From NCBI GenBank assembly GCA_964481145.1, contig CAYZTA010000005.1, positions 62,001 to 126,000 of the forward strand: a stretch of 64,000 nucleotides of DNA, in the 5' to 3' direction. Positions within the stretch are counted from its first letter, which is position 1; each line of letters starts with the position of its first letter. Shown here one piece after another: positions 45,856-54,615 of this stretch. Source of the stretch: Sandaracinus sp964481145. GTDB lineage: Bacteria; Myxococcota_A; Polyangia; Polyangiales; Sandaracinaceae. Both the position numbers and the translations under genes were made by a program. A model generated the notes under the pieces. It was given only the letters and a program-made list of their open reading frames with translations. It was not told the DNA's origin and searched no databases.

Positions 45856-46713
45856 ATGGAAGCCTACGTCGAAATCATTCGCGAAGATGGCACGCTCGAG
45901 CGTCATCCTCTCCATGGCGAACAGACGACGGTGGGTCGTTCGCCGACGGCGGGGGTGCCGATTCCCGACGGGCATGATCTCGAGCCCGAGCATGTGCGCA
46001 TCATTCCCCGTGGCGGGGAAGGGTGTTGGGTGGCCATCAAGACAGGCGCCAAGCGCGGAGCAAAGGTGCGCGGTGAGCCGTTCCAGCATGGAATCGTTCC
46101 ATGGGGAACGGAGATCGACATCGGTGGCTTCAAGCTTCGTGTGACCGATTCGCTTCCTAAAGAGAAAAAGGAAGGTCAATCATCCCCCGTCGTGGCCATC
46201 GGTCTCGTCGGCATCGTCGCGGTGCTCGGGTGGCTGATGCTCTCCGATCCGGCCAGAACGAACCTCGAGATGCAGGCACCCACCGACCCGCTCAGCCTGT
46301 TCGATGCCGAAGCACCTTGCCCAGCGACGGGCGCACAAGCGCTTTACCGCGCCGACCAGGACGCAGAACATGCGCTCGCCAAGAGCGAACGATATCCGTT
46401 CGACAGCGGGGACGGGATCGAATCGGTCATGCTCTATCGTCGAGCCCAGGCGTGTTACGTGATTTCGGGTGAGCCCGAGTCGGCGGCGCGAATGCAACGC
46501 GAAGCGGAGTGGATGCGGCAGCGCATCGAAGAAGACTTCGCGACCCATCGTGTGCGGCTCGAACGGGCGATGACTCAGGAGCGATGGCCGGATGCGCTCG
46601 TCGAGACGCGTGCGCTCATCGCGTTGACGCGTCATCGGAATCATCCCTATGTGGAGTGGCTCCAGCGAAATGCGCGTCGGCTCCAACTTTTGCTCGAGCA
46701 GAGGAGCTCGTGA
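45856..46713 (+). CDS. FHA-domain membrane protein in the Tad operon
   Basis: 285 aa. The FHA fold covers about residues 1-90 (TTVGRSPTAGVPIPDGHDLEPEHVRIIP) and the single membrane segment is 112-128 (VVAIGLVGIVAVLGWLM). The C-terminal half is helical (ALYRADQDAEHALAKSERYPF). It may sense phosphorylation of a Tad component. It precedes and overlaps the TPR lipoprotein. Confidence 0.78.
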   Translation: MEAYVEIIREDGTLERHPLHGEQTTVGRSPTAGVPIPDGHDLEPEHVRIIPRGGEGCWVAIKTGAKRGAKVRGEPFQHGIVPWGTEIDIGGFKLRVTDSLPKEKKEGQSSPVVAIGLVGIVAVLGWLMLSDPARTNLEMQAPTDPLSLFDAEAPCPATGAQALYRADQDAEHALAKSERYPFDSGDGIESVMLYRRAQACYVISGEPESAARMQREAEWMRQRIEEDFATHRVRLERAMTQERWPDALVETRALIALTRHRNHPYVEWLQRNARRLQLLLEQRSS

Positions 46714-47408
46714 GCCGAGTGATTTTCAGAGCGCGCTCGATGTCGTGCTTCCTGATCGCGGTTTCATGGATGCTTCCGGCTTGTGGCGGCAGTGCGCCAG
46801 CCGTCGCCGAGGCGAGCGCCGATCCGCTCGAGACCGTGACACCAGAAGAGCTTTTCGAGCAGGGGGTGTTGCTCGCAGAGCATCAGGATTACGTGCGCGC
46901 CGAGCAATACCTCGTGGCGGCAATGCAACGCGGTGTGGACGAGAGTCGAATCATGGCGCCGCTCCTCGCCGCGTGTGTGCGGAGCTCTCGCCTTTCGGCT
47001 GCGCTCAGTTATGCGGAGCCATATCTCGAACGGCATCCCGATGCGTGGTCGCTGCGCCTCTTGGTGGCGACGATTCATATGGGTCTCGGTCGAACGGAGC
47101 AAGCACACACCGAGCTCTTGCGCGTGACGGCACAACGGCCGAATGAAGCCACCGCCCATTACATGCTCGCTGTGCTCGCGCGTGACGGATTGCGCGACGA
47201 TGAGGCTGCGAAATCCGCGTTTCGTCGATATTTGGAGATCGCACCCGAAGGGGAGCATGCGGAGGAGGCGCGGGCTGCTCTGACGCTTCACGGGTTGGGT
47301 TCGTCCAGCCCGCAAAGGCCGGTGCAGATCGTGTCTGAGCCAGATGCCGCACCGCAGTCTTCTCCAGAACCGTCGCGTTCGGCTGAGGATGAGGAGACGG
47401 CGCTGTGA
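46710..47408 (+). CDS. TPR lipoprotein, TadD-like
   Basis: 232 aa, GTG start overlapping the previous stop by four bases. The signal ends MLPACGG. TPR-like helices follow (EELFEQGVLLAEHQDYVRAEQYLVAAM, ALSYAEPYLERHPDAWSLRLLVATIHMGLGRTEQAHTELLRV). In Tad systems TadD is a TPR lipoprotein needed for secretin assembly. It overlaps the second cpaF by four bases. Confidence 0.85.
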   Translation: MSRVIFRARSMSCFLIAVSWMLPACGGSAPAVAEASADPLETVTPEELFEQGVLLAEHQDYVRAEQYLVAAMQRGVDESRIMAPLLAACVRSSRLSAALSYAEPYLERHPDAWSLRLLVATIHMGLGRTEQAHTELLRVTAQRPNEATAHYMLAVLARDGLRDDEAAKSAFRRYLEIAPEGEHAEEARAALTLHGLGSSSPQRPVQIVSEPDAAPQSSPEPSRSAEDEETAL

Positions 47409-48508
47409 TTCCGAAGGACGTATTCGAACAGACTCTCCTCAATTTTTTCGCTCCGATTCGGCCATTTCTCGATGATCCGACGGTCAGCGAGGTGATGATC
47501 AATGGTCCGAATCAGATCTTCATCGAACGTCGGGGGCGGCTCACGCTCACGCAGGCGAAGTTCGATTCGGATGAAGCGCTGACGGCCGCTTTACGCAATC
47601 TCGCTCAGTTCGTCGGTCGACACGTCGATGCGCAAAGACCCATCCTCGAGGCGCGCCTTCCCGATGGGTCGCGCGTGGAGGCCGTGCTCCCACCCGCGGC
47701 TCCGCACGGTCCCATGGTTGCGATTCGCCGGTTTTTTCGAGAGACGCTCACCGTGGAGCGACTCGTCGGTTTTGGTTCTCTCTCCCAGGAGAGCGCGGCG
47801 TTTCTGAATTCGGCCGTCATCGTCAAGCAGAACGTCGTGGTCGCAGGGGGGACTGGTTCGGGCAAGACGTCGATGCTCAACGCGCTGACGGGTTTCATTC
47901 CGGAGGATGAGCGCATCGTCATCATCGAGGACTCACAAGAAGTCCAAGCGCAAAAGCCGCACATCGTTCAGCTCGAAGCACGGCCTCCCGATGCGCGCGG
48001 CAAAGGCGCCGTCTCGATTCGCGATCTCTTCAAGGCCACGCTGCGAATGCGACCCGATCGCATCATCGTGGGTGAGATCCGCAGCGGAGAAGCGCTCGAC
48101 TTGATCCAAGCGATGACATCGGGCCACGGCGGTTGTATGGCGACGGTGCACGCGACCTATCCGATGGACACGCTGAACCGGCTCGAGACGATGTGTTTGA
48201 TGAGCGATATCGGTTTGCCGCTCCATGCGCTCCGCGCCCAGATCTCGAGTGCAATCGACATCATCGTGCAGACAGCCAGGTTGCGTGACGGCTCGCGTTG
48301 CGTCACTCACGTAAGTGAGGTCCAAGGATACGATCCCGAGCGCGGGTATCGAATCAACGACTTGTTCATCCGCCGTTTCCACGGCGAAGATGAACAAGGC
48401 AGGGTCGTCTCTCAGTTCGAGCCCACGGGTTCAATCCCGCTCTGCGCGGAAAGCATCCATGCCCATGGGCTTCGACTTCCGGATGCGATGTATGGAACGG
48501 CGCGGTAG
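47405..48508 (+). CDS. Second CpaF/TadA-type ATPase
   Basis: 367 aa, without an FHA domain. It has DPTVSEVMINGPNQIFIERRGRLTLT, Walker A GGTGSGKTSMLNALTGF, IIEDSQEVQAQKPHIVQLEARPPD and RMRPDRIIVGEIRSGEALDLIQAMTSGHGGCMATVHATYP. It is clearly homologous to the first CpaF, but shorter and more diverged. Two different motor ATPases in one Tad operon is unusual; one might extend and the other retract, or they may form a hetero-hexamer. Confidence 0.92.
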   Translation: MIPKDVFEQTLLNFFAPIRPFLDDPTVSEVMINGPNQIFIERRGRLTLTQAKFDSDEALTAALRNLAQFVGRHVDAQRPILEARLPDGSRVEAVLPPAAPHGPMVAIRRFFRETLTVERLVGFGSLSQESAAFLNSAVIVKQNVVVAGGTGSGKTSMLNALTGFIPEDERIVIIEDSQEVQAQKPHIVQLEARPPDARGKGAVSIRDLFKATLRMRPDRIIVGEIRSGEALDLIQAMTSGHGGCMATVHATYPMDTLNRLETMCLMSDIGLPLHALRAQISSAIDIIVQTARLRDGSRCVTHVSEVQGYDPERGYRINDLFIRRFHGEDEQGRVVSQFEPTGSIPLCAESIHAHGLRLPDAMYGTAR

Positions 48509-48541
48509 GCCGGGAACGCAGAAAGAGCTAAAGAAGGGATT

Positions 48542-50085
48542 GTGGCTTCCTACGAACAGAATCGTGCCCCATTGGGCGCCTCGTGGGCTCACGTACGGCT
48601 CCTGCGCGGGCGATCGGGGACGATCGACTGGTCGATCGGCGCGGGCCATCCTGAGGCTCGACTGACCGTAGGAAGTGCCATGGATGCAACCTGGGCGGTG
48701 GAGGGCCCGGGTGTTCTTCCGTATCATTTCGAGCTTTTCTGGGATGGTCATCGGCTTTGGGTCGCGGATGTCAGTCGAGCGGGAAACATTGCGCTCAATG
48801 GTCGTCCAGTGCTCGATTGGGTGCAGATCGAGAGTCGATCGGAGATCGTGTTTGGCTCGGCAGCGATGAGCGTGGAATGGGCCCACCCCGCCGAGGTGGG
48901 GCCCACGGATGATCGGGCGACTGTCGTCAGCATCGAAATTGGGGGCCAGGGCAACGATCTCGCGGCGGAAGCCACGCGCATTCACGCGCCACTTTCGGAA
49001 TCAAAGGATCTGCCGTCGGCCGTCCATACGCTTCGAGCGACCCCTTCGGAGCGTCCGCTCCCAAGAACGTGGACGGACAGCACCTATGTCGCGCCTGAAG
49101 GAATGACTTCGGGGGTGGTGTTGCCCGGTGCACCTCTCAGACCTCATCTCGGCAGGGAGGGCGCTCCAGCAAGTGCGCACCTACCGGCGCAAACGATGAA
49201 CGAAGACGAAATGTCCGTGCATCTTGCCGCCGCACAACAGCGCATTGCCCAGACCAGCTCGGTTGCGCCACAGCCGGTCGCGCCCCCATCGGTCACACCC
49301 CCCTCGAATCCTGAGCCCATGACGGGGTTCGTGGCGCCGCCCGATTTGGATCAATCTGGCTCGCGGACAAAATCCAAGCTGCCGTTTCCAGTTCGCACGA
49401 TGGTGCTTTCAGCCGTGGCGATCCTCGTCACGTTGGGTCTCGGCCTTTGGATGCTATTGACTCCAGCCACGCCGCAAGCGGTCCCGACGCCGCCACAAGC
49501 GGTCCCGACGCCGCCGCAAGCGGTCCCGACGCCGCCGCAAGCGGTCCCGACGCCGCCACAAGCGGTCCCGACGCCACCGCAAGCGGTCCCGACGCCACCG
49601 CAAGCGGTCCCGACGCCGCCACAAGCGGTCCCGACGCCGCCACAAGCGGTCCCGCCGCCGCCACAAGCGGTCCCGACGCCGCCACAAGCGGTCCCGACGC
49701 CGCCGGCTGTNNNNNNNNNNNNNNNNNNNNNNNNNNNNNNNNNNNNNNNNNNNNNNNNNNNNNNNNNNNNNNNNNNNNNNNNNNNNNNNNNNNNNNNNNN
49801 NNNNNNNNNNCGCCGCCACAAGCGGTCCCGACGCCGCCACAAGCGGTCCCGACGCCGCCGGCTGTGCAACAAGCCCCGATACCATCCGCGCCCACCCCTG
49901 ATCGCCGCGCTGTAGATCTTGTCATCGCAGGACGTTATGCCGATGCGATCGCAGCCTACCGAAGCCTTCTCGAGGCTCACCCAGAACGGCATGAATATGC
50001 CGTGATGGTGCGGATTCTCGAACGGCGGATGCAACGTTGTCAGGGGGGCGTCTCTGCGGACGGTCGGCCTTGTACCGGAAGGTGA
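48542..50085 (+). CDS. FHA-like protein with AVPTPPQ repeat and C-terminal helical region; split by scaffold gap
   Basis: GTG start. Residues 1-115 are FHA-like (LTVGSAMDATWAVEGPGVLPYHFELFWDGH, RAGNIALNGRPV). A membrane helix near 285-302 precedes 12 copies of the heptad AVPTPPQ (one AVPPPPQ). The end is TPR-like (GRYADAIAAYRSLLEAHPERHEY). The 100-N gap shifts the frame as printed, but the 55 bases before the gap equal the 55 bases after it. Removing the Ns and one copy (155 bases) joins the frames into one 462-aa protein, so it is not a frameshifted gene. Repeat number could still be collapsed. Confidence 0.85.
49478..49865 (+). repeat. 21-base tandem repeat coding AVPTPPQ
   Basis: A unit of 21 bases (GCGGTCCCGACGCCGCCACAA) is repeated about twelve times before the gap with a few third-position changes (CCA/CCG) and one AVPPPPQ. 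It codes a Pro-rich rigid linker. It is interrupted by the N run. Confidence 0.9.
49711..49810. other. Assembly gap (100 N)
   Basis: The bases 49656-49710 and 49811-49865 are identical. The length 55 equals a common de Bruijn k-mer, and the gap sits in a repeat, so the two contigs overlap and the Ns are artificial. Confidence 0.95.
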
Positions 50086-50099
50086 TTGAGGAGGACGCG

Positions 50100-50822
50100 A
50101 TGACTCTCACCAGCTTTCGAGCTCTTCCTTTCATAGGACTTCTGACGTGGGCGTGGCTTCTCGGGTGCGGCGAAGAGCCTTCTGATCCCAGCTTTCCGAT
50201 CACCTTCACGGCGACCTCCGATCCCGGTGTGTCTCTGGCAGCGGTTCAGCTCACGGCCAATGGTCTCCCGCTGGGTCAAACGGATGCCTCAGGGGTTTTG
50301 CACGCCAACCTGACAGGTCCGCTCGGTTCCACGGTTCAGGTCGGTGTCACTTGTCCAGAAGGCCACCGACCTCCCGCGAGTTCGCCTCTCCTCACGCTGC
50401 GGCATGTCGAAAGCCTCGACCCCACGGCCGCGGGGCTGGGTCTTCAGGTATCGATTGCATGCACTCCTCTCACGCGGCACGGCATCGTGATCGTGCGCGC
50501 AGGCGGCGAGCATCCCCAAGCCGGTTTGCCAGTGCTCATCGATGGGCGTGAGCTCGCACGCACCGATACGAGCGGGGTCGCTCACGTGCCGCTCGAGATG
50601 CCAGCCGGACAAAGTTTCCAAGTGTTGCTTGCGACAGCAGATCATCCGAACTTGCGTCCGGAATCGCCCCCGCGGACCTTCACATTTCCTGATTCGGATG
50701 AGCTTTTCGTGTTCGATCAGCCCTTCGCCGTGGAGGAATCTCCTCCTCCCACGAAGCACCGACCGCGCCCACGACCTGCGCAAAGCACTCGACCTGTCGA
50801 AATTCGCGCCATTCGACGGTGA
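50100..50822 (+). CDS. Lipoprotein with carboxypeptidase-regulatory-like domains
   Basis: 240 aa from ATG 50100 with GAGGAGG ribosome site. The signal ends WLLGCGE. Two Ig-like repeats follow (VQLTANGLPLGQTDASGVLHANL and VLIDGRELARTDTSGVAHVPL), and the C-terminus is Pro/Arg-rich. It may be an outer-membrane part of the Tad assembly since it is the last gene of that run. Confidence 0.78.
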   Translation: MTLTSFRALPFIGLLTWAWLLGCGEEPSDPSFPITFTATSDPGVSLAAVQLTANGLPLGQTDASGVLHANLTGPLGSTVQVGVTCPEGHRPPASSPLLTLRHVESLDPTAAGLGLQVSIACTPLTRHGIVIVRAGGEHPQAGLPVLIDGRELARTDTSGVAHVPLEMPAGQSFQVLLATADHPNLRPESPPRTFTFPDSDELFVFDQPFAVEESPPPTKHRPRPRPAQSTRPVEIRAIRR

Positions 50823-50933
50823 TTCGGCGCATCGAAAATCGAACGTGGCATCCCCGACGGGGAGGGCTATCGTGTGTACTTCTCATGATGGTGATGATCC
50901 GAGGAGCCTTTCGAAAGTGAGCGAGCACGCGGG

Positions 50934-52442
50934 ATGAATATCGAACGAGATGGTCCGAAGCTCTCCGAGGTCGTCCTCGAGTCAGCTCCGGATTCGATCT
51001 TCATTTTCCGTGCTGGAGACATTCTCTACGCCAATCGCGCCACAGCGCTTCTTTTCGGATATCGAGAACCTCGAGAAATTCTTGCGGTTCCTCTGGATGC
51101 TCTGTTCGATCACGAAAGCCTCGAGCTGATTCGTGAGCGAGAGCGCCGGATGAACGCGCCGGGCGAACGATGTTTCCCCCGAGAATATCGCGCACAGCGC
51201 AAGGACGGAGCATGGGTCATCGTCGACGTGACGCTCTTTGTGATTTCCCATGAAGGGGCCCCCGCCAGCGTGGCGTTTGCGCGCGATGTCAGCGAGCGTC
51301 ATCGCATGCGTGAGCAGTTGGCGCGTGCAGATCGAATGGCCGCGCTCGGAATGCTCGCCGCAGGGGTTGCCCACGAGATCAACAATCCACTTGCGTACAT
51401 GGCGCTCGGGATCGAGGCGCTCGGAAAGCATCTCACGCGAATGTCTGGCGATTCGCACGCGCGTGATGCGGCATTGGCGCTTTTGGAGCCGATCCGAATT
51501 GGCGCCGATCGGGTGACCGATATCGTCCGTGAGCTTCGTACGCTCTCACGACCCGAAGCCGATTTGGCCTCGCCCGTGCCGCTCTCCAGCGTGATTGTCA
51601 CGGCGCAGCAGATGGTGGCGCACGAGCTGAGGGATCGGACGCGAGTTTCCGTTCGTATCGAAGGTGATCCTCGAGTCATTGGTCATGCAGGTCGGCTCGA
51701 ACAGGTGTTGATCAACCTCCTCACCAATGCGGCGCAGGCATTCACGAACGAGAGCGTCGATCCGCAGATCATCATCACGTGTGCGGAGCGATCTGGGAAC
51801 GTCGAGCTCGACATCGAAGACAACGGCCCCGGAATTCCTCCGAATTTGCGAGCTCGAGTGTTCGATCCTTTTTTCACGACCAAGCCTGCAGGCGTGGGCA
51901 CTGGGCTCGGTCTTTCGATCTGTCATGGCATCGTGAATCGGATGGGGGGCGAGATCACGATCGACGCCAGATCGTGCGGGGGGACGCGCGTTCGCGTTCG
52001 GCTGCCTTCGACTCCCGTCGGTGAAACACGGCAGAGCGAGGAAAGAGATGCAGGAATCTCGACCCGCGAGCGCCGGCTTCGGGTGCTCGTCGTCGACGAT
52101 GAGCCGGCGCTGGGGCGAGCCGTACAATCGCTGCTCTCGAGAGAGCACGAGGTTGCGATGACCACGAATGGAGCGGAGGGATTCGAGCGAATTGCGAGCG
52201 TCGACCCTCCCGACGTCGTGCTTTGTGATCTGATGATGCCGGAGATGACGGGAGCTGAGCTGCATGCCCGGGTCCTCCGTGAATATCCCGCCCTTGCCCG
52301 TCGTTTCGTGTTCATGACGGGCGGCGCGATCACCTCCGAGACGCGGGCCTTTTTGACGACGATTGCACAGCCGTGCCTCCAAAAGCCGTTTTCACCCTCA
52401 GAGCTGCGCGAGGTCCTGTTACGCGTTGGATCCTCACAGTAA
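50934..52442 (+). CDS. Hybrid PAS-histidine kinase-response regulator
   Basis: 502 aa. PAS domain about 10-125 (YANRATALLFGYREPREIL), then the H-box GMLAAGVAHEINNPLAYM with the phospho-His, N-box LINLLTNAAQAF, G-boxes IEDNGPGIP and GVGTGLGLSICHGIV. A C-terminal receiver domain has VLVVDDEPALG and the acceptor Asp in VVLCDLMMPEMTG, with the Lys in QKPFS. All catalytic residues are visible. No membrane segment: a cytosolic sensor. No cognate output gene is adjacent. Confidence 0.93.
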   Translation: MNIERDGPKLSEVVLESAPDSIFIFRAGDILYANRATALLFGYREPREILAVPLDALFDHESLELIRERERRMNAPGERCFPREYRAQRKDGAWVIVDVTLFVISHEGAPASVAFARDVSERHRMREQLARADRMAALGMLAAGVAHEINNPLAYMALGIEALGKHLTRMSGDSHARDAALALLEPIRIGADRVTDIVRELRTLSRPEADLASPVPLSSVIVTAQQMVAHELRDRTRVSVRIEGDPRVIGHAGRLEQVLINLLTNAAQAFTNESVDPQIIITCAERSGNVELDIEDNGPGIPPNLRARVFDPFFTTKPAGVGTGLGLSICHGIVNRMGGEITIDARSCGGTRVRVRLPSTPVGETRQSEERDAGISTRERRLRVLVVDDEPALGRAVQSLLSREHEVAMTTNGAEGFERIASVDPPDVVLCDLMMPEMTGAELHARVLREYPALARRFVFMTGGAITSETRAFLTTIAQPCLQKPFSPSELREVLLRVGSSQ

Positions 52443-52478
52443 ACTACGCGATTCCGAACGAGGAGCGCGATTTTGGAC

Positions 52479-54578
52479 ATGGCCGAGACCGCTGACACGC
52501 ACTCAACGAAGCTCGAACTGGAAGAGCTCGCGGCCCAGCTTCGCTATCACGAGGTGGCGTATCGCGCTGGAAAGCCCGAAATTCCGGATGCCGCGTTCGA
52601 TGATCTCTTCGACCGATACGTGGTCCTTGCCGATGCGCTTTCCATTCCCGCGAGCGAACGGCTCGATGCCCGCCCCGGAAACGATCACACGGAAGGATTC
52701 GAAGAAGTGGAGCATCGAGTCTCGATGCTCTCACTCGAGAAACTCACGCCCAATCGCCGAGACAGCAAGGGTTCTGCGCTCGCCATCTCGGAGCAACTCG
52801 CGCAGTGGATGGAGCGACGAAAGAAAGAGCTCGACCTTGCGTCGACGGCGCCCCTGCCGCTCATCATCGAGCCCAAGATCGATGGCATCAGCGTCTCGCT
52901 CCTCTACGAAAGAGGGCGATTGGTGCGCGCGGTCACACGTGGCGATGGCCGAAAGGGCGATGACATTACGCGTCAGGTCCAACGCGCACGGGCGGTCCCG
53001 CTCGAGCTCTTGGGGCTTGGCGGAACGATCGAGGTCCGTGGAGAGCTCTTCTGGCCAAGGGAGCGTTTTCTGGCGTGGAATGCTGCGCTCATGCGCGAAG
53101 GGGAGGAGACCATCGCCAATCCGCGCAATGGATGTGCGGGCATGATGAAGCGAAAAGATCCCACGGGTCTCGAAGCGGTGGGCATCACGTCGTTTCTCTA
53201 TTCCGTGCCGTATAGCGAAGGCGTCACGCTCCCCCACACGCAACGAGGCGTACTCGAGTGGCTCGCCGAGATGGGCGCGCCCGTCTATCTCGATCTCGTT
53301 GGATGTGCGGACGACGCACAGGCGGCCCTCGTCTTCTGCGAGAGCTTCGGTCCGCGCCGTGAACAGCTCGGATTCGATATCGATGGAATGGTGCTCAAGA
53401 TCAACGATCTCCGGCATTACGCCGCGCTCGGAGGCACGGGACACCATCCACATTGGGGCATCGCGTACAAGTTTCCGCCCGAGCGAAAAGCGACCGTGCT
53501 TCACGGCGTCGAGATGAGCGTCGGAAAGAGCGGGAAGATCACGCCCGTCGCGCAGCTCGAGCCCGTCTTCGTCGCTGGGACCACGGTTTCGCGTGCGAGC
53601 CTACACAACTTCGTCGAGGTCGAACGCAAGGACGTACGCATCGGTGACACGATTTTCGTCGAGAAGGCGGGCGATATCATTCCGCAAGTCATCTCTGTGG
53701 ATCTCGAGAAGCGTCCGCCCGACGCGAAGAAAATCGTGCGTCCGACGGGTTGTCCGGCGTGCGATACGCCGGTGCTCATCGAGGAGATCTTCGTCCATTG
53801 CCCCAACCCTGCGTGTCCTGCGCAGCGTCGTGAACGCCTCACGCACTTCGCGTCGCGTCGCGCGATGGCGATCGATGGAATCGGCGCTTCGCTCGTCGAT
53901 CAACTGGTCGAGAAATGTGGGGTGACGCGGCCGGACGAGCTCTTCTCACTCGAAATCGATGATTTGGCGGCCCTCGAGCGGATGGGCCGGAAGAGCGCGG
54001 AGAATGTGGTTCGTTCGCTCGGAGTGGCCAAGGGTCGAGGTCTTTCGAAGGTTCTTTATGCGCTTGCGGTTCGTCACGTGGGCGAGACGATGAGCGAAGA
54101 TTTGGCATCGTATTTCGGGAGCGCCGATGCGCTCCTCGATTTTGCTCGCCGCTACACGGACGGTGATCCTCGCGCGGTCGAAGTGGTGGCGCCGCAGACG
54201 GGTTCGGGGGCGATCGAGGGGCTGGCGCGCAAGACCGCAGACAGCATCTTCACCGAGCTCGATTCGCCGGCGATCCGTTCTGTCTTCGAGGGCCTCGCGC
54301 GCGCTGGCGTGAAGCTCGACACGACGAGCGAAAAGCGCGTCGAGATCGAGGGCATCGCAGGCAAAACGTTCGTGCTTACCGGCACGCTTCCGACGCTCAA
54401 ACGAGACGACGCAGGCGCTCGAATCAAAGCCGCGGGCGGAAAAATCTCAGGTTCGGTATCGAAGAAAACGGATTACGTCGTTGCTGGTGAGGAGGCCGGG
54501 AGCAAGCTCGAAAAGGCCACCGCGCTTGGGGTTCGTGTCATCGACGAAGCCGAGCTCCTTCGGATGCTTGGCGTGTAG
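52479..54578 (+). CDS. ligA: NAD-dependent DNA ligase
   Basis: Seals nicks during replication and repair with NAD. The adenylation motif is EPKIDGISVSLLYERG (Lys near residue 130). The Cys4 zinc finger is CPACDTPVLIEEIFVHC...CPAQ, followed by HhH repeats and a C-terminal BRCT domain (GKTFVLTGTLPTLKRDDAGA to VIDEAELLRML). ATG 52479 starts MAETADTHS; TTG 52473 is an alternative. The length is 699 aa. The KxDG motif here is KIDG rather than the commoner KLDG. Confidence 0.97.
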   Translation: MAETADTHSTKLELEELAAQLRYHEVAYRAGKPEIPDAAFDDLFDRYVVLADALSIPASERLDARPGNDHTEGFEEVEHRVSMLSLEKLTPNRRDSKGSALAISEQLAQWMERRKKELDLASTAPLPLIIEPKIDGISVSLLYERGRLVRAVTRGDGRKGDDITRQVQRARAVPLELLGLGGTIEVRGELFWPRERFLAWNAALMREGEETIANPRNGCAGMMKRKDPTGLEAVGITSFLYSVPYSEGVTLPHTQRGVLEWLAEMGAPVYLDLVGCADDAQAALVFCESFGPRREQLGFDIDGMVLKINDLRHYAALGGTGHHPHWGIAYKFPPERKATVLHGVEMSVGKSGKITPVAQLEPVFVAGTTVSRASLHNFVEVERKDVRIGDTIFVEKAGDIIPQVISVDLEKRPPDAKKIVRPTGCPACDTPVLIEEIFVHCPNPACPAQRRERLTHFASRRAMAIDGIGASLVDQLVEKCGVTRPDELFSLEIDDLAALERMGRKSAENVVRSLGVAKGRGLSKVLYALAVRHVGETMSEDLASYFGSADALLDFARRYTDGDPRAVEVVAPQTGSGAIEGLARKTADSIFTELDSPAIRSVFEGLARAGVKLDTTSEKRVEIEGIAGKTFVLTGTLPTLKRDDAGARIKAAGGKISGSVSKKTDYVVAGEEAGSKLEKATALGVRVIDEAELLRMLGV

Positions 54579-54615
54579 GTTAGTGTAAACGTTGGCATTT
54601 TCATGGATGGTGATC

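Noticed and set aside
49478..49865. CRISPR-like tandem repeat
   Set aside because: The units are contiguous with no spacers and encode AVPTPPQ in frame, so it is a protein linker.
48542..50085. Frameshifted pseudogene
   Set aside because: The frame change is caused by the false 100-N gap; the 55-base overlap restores the frame.
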